Below are positions 17,399-26,188 of a stretch of DNA of 64,000 nt, piece by piece. Position 1 is the first letter of the stretch; the number at the start of each line of letters is the position of its first letter. The notes beneath the pieces are model-generated. The model saw nothing but the letters and a program-made list of their open reading frames with translations. It made no database searches and was not told the DNA's origin. Both the position numbers and the translations under genes were made by a program. The stretch covers positions 62,001 through 126,000 of the forward strand of contig CAVWVJ010000002.1 in NCBI GenBank assembly GCA_963758505.1. The letters are read 5' to 3'. The stretch comes from Korobacter sp963758505 (GTDB lineage Bacteria > Acidobacteriota > Terriglobia > Terriglobales > Acidobacteriaceae).

Positions 17399-17887
17399 GT
17401 GAAGAAAGACAAAGGGTTCTCATTGATTGAGCTTCTGATCGTCATCGCGATCATTTTGATCATTGCGGCGATTGCGATCCCGAACCTGATGCGCTCGAAG
17501 ATGGCAGCAAACGAGGCGTCGGCGATCAGCTCAATCCGATCCATCAATACGGCACAGATCGCGTACAACGCGACCTTCCCGAACATTGGATATGCCTCGA
17601 GCATCACTGTGCTCGGACCTCCGAGCGGCTCGGCGTGTTTAGCGTCGGGCGACGCGACTTCCAGCAACGCGTGCTTGCTGGACAATGTGCTGCAGACCGG
17701 TACCAAGTCGGGATATAGCTTCGCGATATCGAATACCACCGGGAGTCCGGTGACGACTTACCAGCTCAACAGCGACCCGGTGAACCCTGGAGGCACGGGG
17801 CAACGCCATTTCTATTCCGATGCTTCCGGCGTGATTCGTTATAACCAGGGTTCCGTCGCGAGTTCGGCCGACCATCCGATTCAATAG
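17399..17887 (+). CDS. pilA: Type IV pilin / type II secretion pseudopilin
   Basis: A 162-residue prepilin that starts with GTG after GGAGGA. It has a short basic leader MKKDKG followed by the processing site G/FSLIELLIVIAII with the conserved Glu at mature position 5. The N-terminal hydrophobic helix runs on into IPNLMRSKMAANEASAISSIRSINTAQ, typical of acidobacterial and deltaproteobacterial PilA/GspG-like proteins. The C-terminal domain holds two cysteines that may form a loop. Prepilin peptidase is encoded at 35931-36908. No other pilus assembly gene is nearby, so pilus and pseudopilin roles cannot be separated. Confidence 0.9.
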   Translation: MKKDKGFSLIELLIVIAIILIIAAIAIPNLMRSKMAANEASAISSIRSINTAQIAYNATFPNIGYASSITVLGPPSGSACLASGDATSSNACLLDNVLQTGTKSGYSFAISNTTGSPVTTYQLNSDPVNPGGTGQRHFYSDASGVIRYNQGSVASSADHPIQ

Positions 17888-17904
17888 GGCTCGCTTGGCA
17901 TACC

Positions 17905-17929
17905 AGCGGCAGCTTCGGCTGCCGCTTTG
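17905..17929 (+). terminator. Terminator after the pilin gene
   Basis: A 9-bp perfect stem AGCGGCAGC/GCTGCCGCT with a TTCG tetraloop (17914-17917) followed by a short T run, 18 bases after the pilin stop. Confidence 0.75.
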
Positions 17930-17983
17930 TCATGCGCGCAGGATCTGCTTTACCCTGTGTAGGACTCGAATAAGGAGTAAAGC

Positions 17984-18481
17984 ATGTCGGCAATCGATAG
18001 GGTTTTAGAGGCAAACCGGAAAAATGCCATTCTCTACGATCCCGCGAAGATATCGCCGCATCCGCGGCTCCGTTTGGCCATTCTCACCTGCATGGATACG
18101 CGCATTTCCTTGCCGGCCCTAGGGCTGGCGGTGGGCGACGCTCACATGATCCGCAACGCGGGAGGGATCGCAACCGAGGATGCCATCCGTTCGCTGGTGG
18201 TTTCTCATTACCTGCTTGGGACCAACGAGGTCATGGTGATCAACCACACGGATTGCGGGTTGATGAAAGCGTCCGAATCGGAGCTGCACCACAAAGTGGA
18301 GAGGGAGGCGGGCAATCCTCCAAACTCGCAGCTCCGCTTTCACGCCTTCCAGGACGTAGACGGTAATGTGCGCGCACAGATGGAACACCTGGACGCGCAT
18401 AGCTGGCTGAAAGGCCGGGTGAAGCTTCGTGGTTTCGTGTTCGAGGTAGAGACGGGACGATTGCGCGAGGTGCAGCGCTGA
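17984..18481 (+). CDS. Beta-class carbonic anhydrase
   Basis: A 165-residue protein that would interconvert CO2 and bicarbonate in the cytoplasm. Zinc ligands are visible as Cys36-x-Asp38-x-Arg40 (CMDTR) and His88-x2-Cys91 (HTDCG), with the core segment MIRNAGGIATEDAIRSL between them. It belongs to the short beta-CA subgroup common in soil bacteria, whose activity is not always confirmed. It is preceded by AAGGAG and converges on the MscS gene. Confidence 0.9.
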   Translation: MSAIDRVLEANRKNAILYDPAKISPHPRLRLAILTCMDTRISLPALGLAVGDAHMIRNAGGIATEDAIRSLVVSHYLLGTNEVMVINHTDCGLMKASESELHHKVEREAGNPPNSQLRFHAFQDVDGNVRAQMEHLDAHSWLKGRVKLRGFVFEVETGRLREVQR

Positions 18482-18493
18482 CGCGGCCTGCTC

Positions 18494-20437
18494 TCAAGCC
18501 GGCTTATCCATGTGAGGTGTCTCGGGTACGGGCTGGATGGCGGGATTTCCTTGCCGAACCAGTTGCAGGCTGGGCTCGGAACGAATCGCCTGCACCAGCG
18601 CTCGTGTGATCTGGTCGTCGATCATGGAGACATTCTCCAGCGGCACGGGATAGCGGATCACGAGCTCCAGGGCCGTATCCGTGAAGCGGAAGCGGCTTTG
18701 CGGCTCCGGCGCTCTCACCGGGATGGTGAGGGTCTGCAGCATGTAACTGTGCTGCCGTTTGATGTCATCGCGATAGCCGGCAAAGACCTGGTTCACGGCG
18801 TCGAGCAGCAGCTTTTCAGCGTGCTTGAAATCGGTCTCCGGTGACAGAGTCAACGTAACGCGATGCCACGAGAAGTTGGTACCCGGAATTTGCTTGAAGA
18901 AGTTCGCGGTGGGCTGGAAGAGAACGGCATTGGAAAACACCACCACGCGCCCGGTGGGCTGCTCTTCCCCACCCGCTCCATCCAGTTCCATCAAGTGCAT
19001 GCGGATGAGACCGATGTCGATGACGTCGCCGGTAACTCCGGAGATCGAGACGCGATCGCCGACGCGAATCCCCCATTTGCCGATCAGCAGGAAATAGGCG
19101 ACGACGGAGAGAATGACGGTTTGCAGGGCCACGGCCAGGCCGGCAGTGATGAATCCGGCGAAGGTAGCAATCGATCCGATCTCGGTAACCAGCATGAAGA
19201 GGACGATGAGAAAGAGCGCCAGGGTCACCGCGATGCGGCGCAGCAGCATGAATTGGTTGCGGCGTCGAGTGTCCTGCACATAGCGAAGGGTGGCGCTGCG
19301 CCAGACCTCGGAAGCGCCGAACACCAGGATCACGGCAATCACGAGGAAGCCGAGATGGAGTGCCAGCCGCTTCAACTCCTGGTGATACGCAACATCGGTG
19401 TCGGTGCGCCACTCGGAGAGGGTGCCGCGGAATGCGTCTAGCAGAACAAGCGCCTTGCCGAGCGGAATGACGGTGGCAGAGACCTGCTTGAAACGGGCGG
19501 TGAGATCCTCGATTTGCTTGGTGCGCTGCTGGACGGCGGCGGCGTCACTCAGATCGGGAGCCGCGCTCAAATCCTGCCCCTGCTGGGATGCGGCCTTCAA
19601 CTCCTGCACCAGCGGTGCGCGGACCTTCTGCATGGAGGCCCGCAGCCCGGCGGTGGAGGACAAGAGCTCTTTTTGAAAATTGATTTTGGCGTTGAAGGTA
19701 AAAGTCTCCTCCAACATCCCGATAATGCCGGAGGCCTGCTGTTTGCGCTGTGCGGCGGGCGGCGACGCCGCGCTCGCCTCGACCGGGGCGGCTTTCTTGC
19801 CGGCAGCAGGAGCAGGACTGGCATGGAGCTCCGGAACCGTGCGCTCCAGCTCGTCAATCTGGGCGGCGAGGCTGCCGCGGCTTCCGGTGGCGGCACTGGT
19901 CAGGAACTGCACGAAGCCGCTAATCGTGTCGCTACGCGCCTGCGCCAGGTCGAGCTCGCTGCGAGTTTCGGCAATTTGCGCGCGCAAGACCTGCAGCTTC
20001 TTGCCGGTCGTCGCAGGCAGTTGTTTCTCGAGAGCGTCGAGTTCAGCTTGCGTCTGCTTCACCTGGGCTTGGGCCTTGGTGGCGGCCTGGGCAATGTTCT
20101 GCGCATTCACGGCCTGCGGATCGCCTGCGCTCGGCGCTGGGGAGCCGGATGCGGGCTCCGAGGGCTGTAGGACGGCAACGGCGCGGGCAAAATCAAAACA
20201 GTTGCGCAATACCTCCAGGCTCATCTGCCGGAGATTCTCGAGATACACGACGTCCGAGGAGTCGGTGGCCAGCTGCTGGGCTCCCGCGATCTGGCGGTAC
20301 CACTGGATTGCCTGGTTGAGAAAGGTGATCACGTCGTGATCGGTGGTGCCGGTTTGCGGGATTCCGGGCGTGGTCAGCAGAAGCACGGCTAGCACCGCAC
20401 CGGTCAGGAGCTTTCTTGAGCGCACAAAAGCAATCAT
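18494..20437 (-). CDS. Large MscS-family mechanosensitive channel
   Basis: About 647 residues from ATG 20437; a GTG at 20506 in the same frame is an alternative start. A signal-like hydrophobic N-terminus is followed by a long Ala/Gln-rich coiled-coil domain (about 110-330) interrupted by an Ala/Pro linker. Three membrane helices follow (about 370-390, 400-420 and 430-460), then the MscS beta domain with GDRVSISGVTGDVIDIGLIRMHLMEL and the sequence VVFSNAVLF. The pore-lining glycine/alanine helix is visible in FAGFITAGLAVALQTV. It would release solutes during osmotic downshock. The long periplasmic coiled coil resembles MscK/YbdG-type extensions. Confidence 0.9.
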   Translation of the reverse strand: MIAFVRSRKLLTGAVLAVLLLTTPGIPQTGTTDHDVITFLNQAIQWYRQIAGAQQLATDSSDVVYLENLRQMSLEVLRNCFDFARAVAVLQPSEPASGSPAPSAGDPQAVNAQNIAQAATKAQAQVKQTQAELDALEKQLPATTGKKLQVLRAQIAETRSELDLAQARSDTISGFVQFLTSAATGSRGSLAAQIDELERTVPELHASPAPAAGKKAAPVEASAASPPAAQRKQQASGIIGMLEETFTFNAKINFQKELLSSTAGLRASMQKVRAPLVQELKAASQQGQDLSAAPDLSDAAAVQQRTKQIEDLTARFKQVSATVIPLGKALVLLDAFRGTLSEWRTDTDVAYHQELKRLALHLGFLVIAVILVFGASEVWRSATLRYVQDTRRRNQFMLLRRIAVTLALFLIVLFMLVTEIGSIATFAGFITAGLAVALQTVILSVVAYFLLIGKWGIRVGDRVSISGVTGDVIDIGLIRMHLMELDGAGGEEQPTGRVVVFSNAVLFQPTANFFKQIPGTNFSWHRVTLTLSPETDFKHAEKLLLDAVNQVFAGYRDDIKRQHSYMLQTLTIPVRAPEPQSRFRFTDTALELVIRYPVPLENVSMIDDQITRALVQAIRSEPSLQLVRQGNPAIQPVPETPHMDKPA

Positions 20438-20555
20438 TCGCTGAAATTGGGAAGTCAATATCCCTGAGATTGTATACGTTTCGCGCGTGCCGGAACCCGT
20501 GGCCACTTTCCTCGCGTCCGTTTGACGGCCTGCTCAACCGCACACGCAATCAACA

Positions 20556-20581
20556 GAAAAAGCCCTCGAGGGAGGGCTTTT
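20556..20581 (-). terminator. Terminator of the cytochrome oxidase operon
   Basis: The stem AAAGCCCTC/GAGGGCTTT (20559-20567 with 20572-20580) is followed on the minus strand by a T run and CTG. It lies about 16 bases after the last small gene of the oxidase cluster. Confidence 0.8.
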
Positions 20582-20596
20582 GGTAAGAAGGGCGGG

Positions 20597-20890
20597 CTAC
20601 CAGCCGAGGTCGGAGTTCGGTCCGCGTTGCTCAGCGGAGTCGGTCTCCTCCGCCTCGAGCGAGTGGAACTTATTGCGCTTCTTGTAACCCATCACAGTCA
20701 GCAACACGCAAATGCCCATCGGCGGAAAGACGAGGACGAGGATGCCACTCTTGAGCGCCGCGATCATGCGTTCGCCGGAACCCGCAGCCTGGGTATAACA
20801 AAGCGCACAGCCTTGGGCCATGGCCGACGCGGGCGCGAGGAGGGCCAGCGCCATGGCGGTACCGAGGAGCAATTTTCGCAGCGATTTCAT
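20597..20890 (-). CDS. Small membrane protein at the end of the oxidase cluster
   Basis: A 97-residue protein with a signal-type N-terminus (to about residue 25), a CALC motif right after the predicted cleavage site (QGCALCYTQAAGSGERM), one membrane helix (about 48-67) and a charged cytoplasmic tail. The two cysteines could form a disulfide or bind copper. It is the last gene of the oxidase operon, 25 bases beyond subunit IV, and followed by a terminator. Such a position suggests a small accessory or assembly protein, but there is no family assignment. Confidence 0.75.
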   Translation of the reverse strand: MKSLRKLLLGTAMALALLAPASAMAQGCALCYTQAAGSGERMIAALKSGILVLVFPPMGICVLLTVMGYKKRNKFHSLEAEETDSAEQRGPNSDLGW

Positions 20891-20915
20891 CCAGCCACCT
20901 TCCGCTTCCTTCGTT

Positions 20916-21224
20916 CTAGTTGGGCCACGGTTTCATGTGAATGATGCGGAAGCTGTCGCTCCAGAACATGTTCATCATGAGGAGGACGAAGACGACCGCC
21001 GGGATGAGGGCAAACATCAGCGACCGCTTCTCCTGGAACAGGTGCATAAAGAACATGATGCCGAGCCCCGCCTGGATGATTGCCAGGGAGAGCATTTCCA
21101 TGACGTGCTGGCCGACCGTGCCTCCGCGATAGGCAAGCAGGATCTGGAGCGCGGCAATCGCCAGGATGATGAAGTAAACGATGATATCGCTTTTAAGGCT
21201 TTCTTCGCGCATGGTACCGGTCAT
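20916..21224 (-). CDS. Cytochrome c oxidase subunit IV (prokaryotic type)
   Basis: A 102-residue protein with three hydrophobic segments (about 12-31, 43-62 and 69-87). It matches the small subunit IV of caa3/aa3-type oxidases in length, position after subunit III, and the segment LAIIQAGLGIMFFMHLFQEKRSL. It stabilises the complex rather than binding cofactors. It starts after GAGGAG, 18 bases downstream of the second subunit III. Confidence 0.85.
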   Translation of the reverse strand: MTGTMREESLKSDIIVYFIILAIAALQILLAYRGGTVGQHVMEMLSLAIIQAGLGIMFFMHLFQEKRSLMFALIPAVVFVLLMMNMFWSDSFRIIHMKPWPN

Positions 21225-21242
21225 AAAGTTTTTCTCCTCGCC

Positions 21243-21869
21243 TTATTTTTCGACGTTCAGCAAGTAAACCAGCGGGACCACGAACATCCAGACCAGGTCG
21301 ACAAAGTGCCAGTACAAGCCCCAGAGTTCCAGATCCGCGGCCTTGTAGCGTCCCCGCTTGTAGCCCAGCGCGACTACGGTCAGCGCAATGACGCCGCCGA
21401 TGACGTGGGTGAGATGCAAGCCGGTAATGGAAAAGAAAATGGCGCCAAACTGGTTTGAACCCCAGGGATTGTGAGTCAGGGTGACGCCTTCGTGGATCAT
21501 GCCGCGCCACTCATTGAGGTGCAATCCGGCGAAGATGAGGCCGAGCAGGACAGTGATGAAGGTCCACTTGATGGAACCGTTTTTGTCGCCTGCCTGGGCT
21601 TTGCGAACCCCGATGAGCATGGTCAGGCTGCTGGTGACCAGGACGAAGGTCATGATCATCACGTTGATGATGCTGGGCGAGAACTTGAAGGGCATCGGCC
21701 AGTCCGAGGATGCGTTGCGCAAGTAGCCGTAGCCGTAGAGCATAGCTCCGAAGGTCACCGCGTCAGAGATGATGAACAGCCACATCACCAGCTTCTTGGA
21801 AGGGATGGCAAATGGTGGTGCTTCGTACTGATCTCCATGCCCGACGTGTGCGATATCGACTTGACTCAC
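21243..21869 (-). CDS. ctaE: Cytochrome c oxidase subunit III (second copy)
   Basis: A 208-residue inner-membrane protein with five hydrophobic segments. Typical subunit III sequence is seen in VMWLFIISDAVTFGAML near the start, LHLNEWRGMIHEG in the middle, and a C-terminal helix YWHFVDLVWMFVVPLVYLL. The conserved Glu/His positions of the family are present in HLNEW and YWHFVD. It starts 39 bases after the other subunit III gene. The two differ clearly in sequence, so they are not a recent duplication. Confidence 0.92.
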   Translation of the reverse strand: MSQVDIAHVGHGDQYEAPPFAIPSKKLVMWLFIISDAVTFGAMLYGYGYLRNASSDWPMPFKFSPSIINVMIMTFVLVTSSLTMLIGVRKAQAGDKNGSIKWTFITVLLGLIFAGLHLNEWRGMIHEGVTLTHNPWGSNQFGAIFFSITGLHLTHVIGGVIALTVVALGYKRGRYKAADLELWGLYWHFVDLVWMFVVPLVYLLNVEK

Positions 21870-21908
21870 AGATCCTCCGCCGAACCGTAACGGTTCGCTG
21901 GGATAAAA

Positions 21909-22601
21909 TTAGAACTTCAACCAAAGCAGCAACAGCAGGTAAATCCACAGCGCGCCCATGAAGTGCCAGTAGTAGGCGGTGCCATCGAGAGTGCTGCGGC
22001 GCAAAGTAAATACATGGCCGCTGGTCTTGAGAATGACGCGCGTGAGGCCGCCGAGCCCGCCGGCCACGTGAATCGCATGCACCACGGTCATCACGTAGAA
22101 GAAGGAACTGGTAGGACTGGTCGCCAGGTAAACCCCCTGGGCCTTCAGTTGCGACCACGCCACAAACTGTCCCACCACGAAGATGAGGCCCAATGCCAGG
22201 GTGGATCCGAGCCACGCCAGGGGGACGATCTGGGAAGCGTTCTCGCCCTTGGCGTAAGCCAGGACCTTACGGCGCGCAATCTCGAGCGTAATACTGCTGA
22301 GCACGAGGATCGCGGTATTGAAATACAGGATCGACGGCAGAACGATATGTTGCCAGTCATCCGCCGAACCCTTTCGTACGACCGCCGCACTGGTGAAGGC
22401 GGCGAACATCATTCCAATCGTTGCCAGCCCGACCCAGACACCGGTGCGGATCGGTTCGCCGGCGCGGTCTTCGACTGCGCGCAACCTGCCTCCGTCCGGT
22501 GTTTTGGGTGTGGAACCCCCACCGCCGGTCTTGCGCGCCAAGTCGCGCTCGACTTCCACAACCTGACCAATTCTCAGCGGTTCATTGAATGCGCTCGACA
22601 T
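21909..22601 (-). CDS. ctaE: Cytochrome c oxidase subunit III (first copy)
   Basis: A 230-residue protein. The ATG at 22601 follows AAGGGGA and is preferred over the frame's earlier start inside a repeat. A soluble 55-residue N-terminus with glycines and prolines precedes five hydrophobic segments. Subunit III features are VWVGLATIGMMFAAFTSAAVV, FFYVMTVVHAIHVAGGLGGL and a final TAYYWHFMGALWIYLLLLLWL. The segment YWHFMGALW matches that of quinol/cytochrome oxidase subunit III. A palindromic repeat lies between it and subunit I. Confidence 0.9.
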   Translation of the reverse strand: MSSAFNEPLRIGQVVEVERDLARKTGGGGSTPKTPDGGRLRAVEDRAGEPIRTGVWVGLATIGMMFAAFTSAAVVRKGSADDWQHIVLPSILYFNTAILVLSSITLEIARRKVLAYAKGENASQIVPLAWLGSTLALGLIFVVGQFVAWSQLKAQGVYLATSPTSSFFYVMTVVHAIHVAGGLGGLTRVILKTSGHVFTLRRSTLDGTAYYWHFMGALWIYLLLLLWLKF

Positions 22602-22629
22602 CGTGTCCCCTTGAAACTGCCCTGCGTTT

Positions 22630-22696
22630 GCTCTTGCAGGGGCTAAAGCATTTTTGTGGCCTGTGGCGGCACGACTCACGACTGAAGTCGTGCCCT
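22630..22696 (+). repeat. Dispersed palindromic repeat inside the oxidase operon
   Basis: A TTGCAGGGGCTAAAGC block (decayed second half) is followed by CACGACTGAAGTCGTG (22677-22692) and CCCTTT. It is the same module as in the 222-bp array at 13.9-14.5 kb, here in the 117-base gap between subunits I and III. A hairpin here could affect transcript processing between the two genes. Confidence 0.75.
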
Positions 22697-22718
22697 TTCA
22701 CAATCCTTCCGCAGAGAA

Positions 22719-24506
22719 TTATTTTTCGTCCCGCTCGACGGTAATCTGCGTGGGATCGGTCTGCATGACATAGTCCCCCGTAGAGCCCTCGATGCCGTAC
22801 TGATACGGGTCGTGGTAGACGACCGGGTGAACGCCCCCAAAGTTGTCCCACGGCGGCGGCGATGGAACCGTCCATTCGAGCGAAGTGCACTCCCACGGAT
22901 TCATCGGCGCCTTCGGACCTTTGAAGCGGCTGTAGATCAGGTTGGCGAGGAACACGAGTTGGAAAGCGCCGGTGGTGAGCGCAGCAAAAGTAATGAACTT
23001 GTGCAGCGGCATAAGCGGGAGCAGGTAGTCGTCCACGAAGGCCGAGTAACGGCGGACGTTGCCGACGAGGCCGAGATAGTGGAACGGCATGAAGATGCAG
23101 TAAGTGCCGATGAACGTTCCCCAGAAATGGATCTTGCCCAGAGTTTCATTCATCATGTGGCCCGTCATCTTGGGGAACCAGAAATACGTTCCGGCAAAAA
23201 TCCCGAAGATCGCGGCGACGCCCATCACCAGGTGGAAGTGACCGACGACGAAATAGGTGGCATGCAGGTAGATGTCAATCGAAGGTTGCGCGAGGAAGAA
23301 ACCGCTGACGCCGCCGCTGACGAACATGGAGATGAAGCCCAGCGCGAACAGCGAGGCGCTGGTGATCCGCAGCCGCGATCCGTAGATGCTGCCCAGCCAG
23401 ATGAGCGTGAGCACCGTCGCGGGGATGGTGATGACCAGCGTGGGGAACGAGAAGGCCAGCGACGACAAGGGGTTCATGCCGCTGATGAACATGTGGTGTC
23501 CCCACACGACATAGCTCAGGAAGGCGATGGTCATCATGCTGCCGATGACGACTTTGTGACTCAATAACGGACGGCGCAGGCTGTTGATGAGAATATGCGA
23601 GACGATGCCGGCAGCGGGCAGGATGGCGATGTAAACCTCCGGGTGTCCGAAGAACCAGAAGAGGTGCTGCCAGAGGAGCGTGGAGCCACCGGAGTGCGGC
23701 TGCAGGCGATCACTGATGACCAGTCCCGACGGAATGAAGAAGCTGGTTCCGGCGACACGGTCGAGGCAGAGCAGGATGCATGCCGGAAGAAGAACCGCAA
23801 AGGCGAGCAGCGCGATGCAGGAGGTAATGAACCATGCCCAGGTGCAGAGCGGCATGCGCATCATCGTCATGCCCTTGGCACGCAAGTCGAGGGTGGTCGC
23901 AATGAAGTTGAGGGCCCCGAGCAGCGAGGCGATACAGAAAATTGCGATCGAGATGCCCCACAGGGTCTGCCCATAGGCCAGACCGGGGCCGGCATCGCCG
24001 CCGACGGCACTCAGAGGCGCATAGGCGGTCCATCCTGAAATCGGTGGGCCGTCAGGAATAAAGAACGCCGCGATCAGGACGATGAACGCAACGAACGTGA
24101 CCCAGAACGACATCATGTTGAAGCGCGGGAAGGCCATGTCTTCCGCGCCGATCTGGATAGGCAGGAAGTAGTTGCCGAAGGCCGCGAAGGGAGCGTTGGT
24201 GAGAACGAAGAACACCATCAGCGTCCCGTGCATGGTCAGCAGCGAAAGATAGTATTCCGGCGTCATCACGTCGCCCGGAGCGCCGACCTTACTCAACAGG
24301 TGCAGGCCGGGGATCGGTGAGTTCGGCCAGACCAAGTGGATACGCATCAGCCAGGAGAGGAACATGGCGATGAACACCGCGACCAGGGCCAGCCCGTAAT
24401 ACTGCAGACCGATGACCTTGTGGTCGAGACTGAAGACGTGCTTGCGAATAAATCCCTGGGGCGGCGCGTGATGCTGAGTTGCGCTCGCCGAAGACATGTC
24501 GTGCAT
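22719..24506 (-). CDS. ctaD: Cytochrome c oxidase subunit I, aa3 type
   Basis: A 595-residue protein starting at ATG 24506, preceded by GAGGTGA. It is the catalytic subunit of a proton-pumping haem-copper oxidase with twelve predicted helices. Haem and copper ligands are recognisable: the first low-spin haem histidine in SLLTMHGTLMVFF, HPEVYIAILP (CuB His, Glu and cross-linked Tyr), the histidine pair in VVWGHHMF, and HATYFVVGHFHLVMG for haem a3 and haem a. The Glu within GHPEVYI marks the A1 subfamily. It sits between subunits II and III in an operon encoding several electron carriers. Confidence 0.97.
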   Translation of the reverse strand: MHDMSSASATQHHAPPQGFIRKHVFSLDHKVIGLQYYGLALVAVFIAMFLSWLMRIHLVWPNSPIPGLHLLSKVGAPGDVMTPEYYLSLLTMHGTLMVFFVLTNAPFAAFGNYFLPIQIGAEDMAFPRFNMMSFWVTFVAFIVLIAAFFIPDGPPISGWTAYAPLSAVGGDAGPGLAYGQTLWGISIAIFCIASLLGALNFIATTLDLRAKGMTMMRMPLCTWAWFITSCIALLAFAVLLPACILLCLDRVAGTSFFIPSGLVISDRLQPHSGGSTLLWQHLFWFFGHPEVYIAILPAAGIVSHILINSLRRPLLSHKVVIGSMMTIAFLSYVVWGHHMFISGMNPLSSLAFSFPTLVITIPATVLTLIWLGSIYGSRLRITSASLFALGFISMFVSGGVSGFFLAQPSIDIYLHATYFVVGHFHLVMGVAAIFGIFAGTYFWFPKMTGHMMNETLGKIHFWGTFIGTYCIFMPFHYLGLVGNVRRYSAFVDDYLLPLMPLHKFITFAALTTGAFQLVFLANLIYSRFKGPKAPMNPWECTSLEWTVPSPPPWDNFGGVHPVVYHDPYQYGIEGSTGDYVMQTDPTQITVERDEK

Positions 24507-24560
24507 TGCTTCACCTCGCAAGAACTTAGACAGCACCGTTCCGGTCGCTGCCGTTACGAA

Positions 24561-25364
24561 TTACTGTTGGGACGCCTTCAATTTCAACCACGCGTCGTAA
24601 TCCTGGGGCGACATCACATCCAGATACGCTTTCATGTTGTAGTGGCCTAACCCGCAGAGCTGGGTGCAAACAATCTCGTACTTGCCGGGCTTGGTGGCCG
24701 TGAAATGGACCATCAGGTCGAGGCCGGGAACGAAATCCTGTTGTACACGGAGTTCGCGCACGTAGAAGGAGTGCCCTACGTCCTTGGAGTGCATCAGGAG
24801 GCGAACTTCCTTGCCCACGGGGATGCCGAGTTCGGCGGTGACGATATCGTCACGCGACTCGACATCGTGCTCGGGATCGAGGCCGAAGAAGTTCTGGCTG
24901 CCTTCGTCGATCTTTTCGGGATGTTGCGGTCCCAGCTTGCCATCGGGACCGGGATAGCGGAAGTAAAAGGCAAATTGTCCAGCTTGGGCTTGCACCGTCA
25001 TGGCATCGGCAGCGGGGGGGCTGAAGTATTGCCCGGCCCAGGCGCGCTGCCCGAGAATGCCGAGGGCGAGAACTTCCGTACCCACGAGGATGACAGCGGC
25101 CGCAACCATGACCTTGGCGCCCCCGGGGAAGCTCTTGATCTTGCCCGCGTCCTTGCGGTCAGCGAAACGAAATACGAAGAAGGCAAGGACGAACTGCGCC
25201 GCCAGGAAGGCGAGTCCCGCCTCGGCCATGGTATCGGTAATTTGCTCATCGATATAGTGGCCTTGGGTCGAGATGTCTTCCGGCATCTTCCACGTGTGGT
25301 TGATGATGGGAATCGCCGATGCGATCGCAATCAGCACCAGTACTACAGCGAACAGTTTGCCCAT
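24561..25364 (-). CDS. ctaC: Cytochrome c oxidase subunit II (CuA)
   Basis: A 267-residue subunit starting at ATG 25364 after AGGAAG. An N-terminal signal/anchor helix (about 3-22) and two more membrane segments (about 52-70 and 86-105) precede the periplasmic cupredoxin domain. The CuA site reads DVGHSFYV and VCTQLCGLGHYNM, supplying His, two Cys, His and Met. It accepts electrons from a soluble cytochrome c or cupredoxin and passes them to subunit I. No fused haem c domain is present, so it is not a caa3-type subunit. The gap to subunit I is 54 bases. Confidence 0.95.
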   Translation of the reverse strand: MGKLFAVVLVLIAIASAIPIINHTWKMPEDISTQGHYIDEQITDTMAEAGLAFLAAQFVLAFFVFRFADRKDAGKIKSFPGGAKVMVAAAVILVGTEVLALGILGQRAWAGQYFSPPAADAMTVQAQAGQFAFYFRYPGPDGKLGPQHPEKIDEGSQNFFGLDPEHDVESRDDIVTAELGIPVGKEVRLLMHSKDVGHSFYVRELRVQQDFVPGLDLMVHFTATKPGKYEIVCTQLCGLGHYNMKAYLDVMSPQDYDAWLKLKASQQ

Positions 25365-25448
25365 GTCGCTTCCTTTTCGGAAATACGATCCAGAGTCGTC
25401 TTTCAAAAAAGAGAGCTGAGGGAGGTAGTCCCGCAGCTCTCCGGTAAC

Positions 25449-26159
25449 CTAGTACGCCTTGCCTTTGAACGTGAAGTTGAGGGTTTTGGTTTCGCCGGCT
25501 CCGCCGATCGTCACTTCCTGCTGCTGGGTGCCGAGAGTTTCCTGCCAGGCGGTCACCGTGTACTTGCCCGGAGGCACATCCTTCAAGCTGAAGCCGCCGT
25601 CTTTACCGGTCACGCTGGAGTGAGCGGTCTTGAGCACCACGATGTAGCCGTGCATCCAGGGATGGATGTTGCACTTCACCGGAATGAACTCCGGCTGGTC
25701 GAACTTGGCGTCCAGCGGGGGTGAGCCGGGCGGCTGCGACTTGTTCCACTCACGGTTGATCTTCGCCAATGGGTGAATGTTGTGGGAGGTCGGATCGCTG
25801 TTCACGATCTTCATATCCTGGTTGACATGCAGCGCGGTGATGTGGCCGATGTATCGGCAGCCCTTCTGGTCGAGTTCCACCGCCTGCGAAGGCACTGTAC
25901 CCTCGTCGTTCGCGCCGGCGGAGATGTAAACCACGACGTCTTCCAGAGTATTGCCCGGCCCTTCGACTGCAGTCTCCGTCTTCGGAGGATCACTCGCCGG
26001 ATAGTCTTTCGCGCATGCCGGTTCCTTGGACATATCGATGACCTTTTGTTTAGGAACCGGGCCATCGACCTTCACAGTTCCGCTGATGGTGCCGGCAAAT
26101 ACGCTTGCCGGCCCGATCAGCATCACGAGTGCTGCTGTACAAAGCTGCTTCATTCGCAT
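25449..26159 (-). CDS. Exported cupredoxin-like protein with regulatory-like beta domain
   Basis: A 236-residue protein with a signal peptide (to about residue 22, VFA-GTISG). The middle region carries a possible type-1 copper site: SHNIHPL (His126/His129) and VKCNIHPWMHGY (Cys163, His166, Met169). The C-terminal 60 residues (TGKDGGFSLKDVPPGKYTVTAWQETLG) resemble a carboxypeptidase regulatory-like (CarboxypepD_reg) fold. It lies between the dihaem cytochrome and subunit II and starts after AGGAGAT. A periplasmic electron carrier or copper-handling role for the oxidase is the simplest inference. Confidence 0.82.
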   Translation of the reverse strand: MRMKQLCTAALVMLIGPASVFAGTISGTVKVDGPVPKQKVIDMSKEPACAKDYPASDPPKTETAVEGPGNTLEDVVVYISAGANDEGTVPSQAVELDQKGCRYIGHITALHVNQDMKIVNSDPTSHNIHPLAKINREWNKSQPPGSPPLDAKFDQPEFIPVKCNIHPWMHGYIVVLKTAHSSVTGKDGGFSLKDVPPGKYTVTAWQETLGTQQQEVTIGGAGETKTLNFTFKGKAY

Positions 26160-26188
26160 CCGTATCTCCTGGGCTAGAAAACTCGTTG

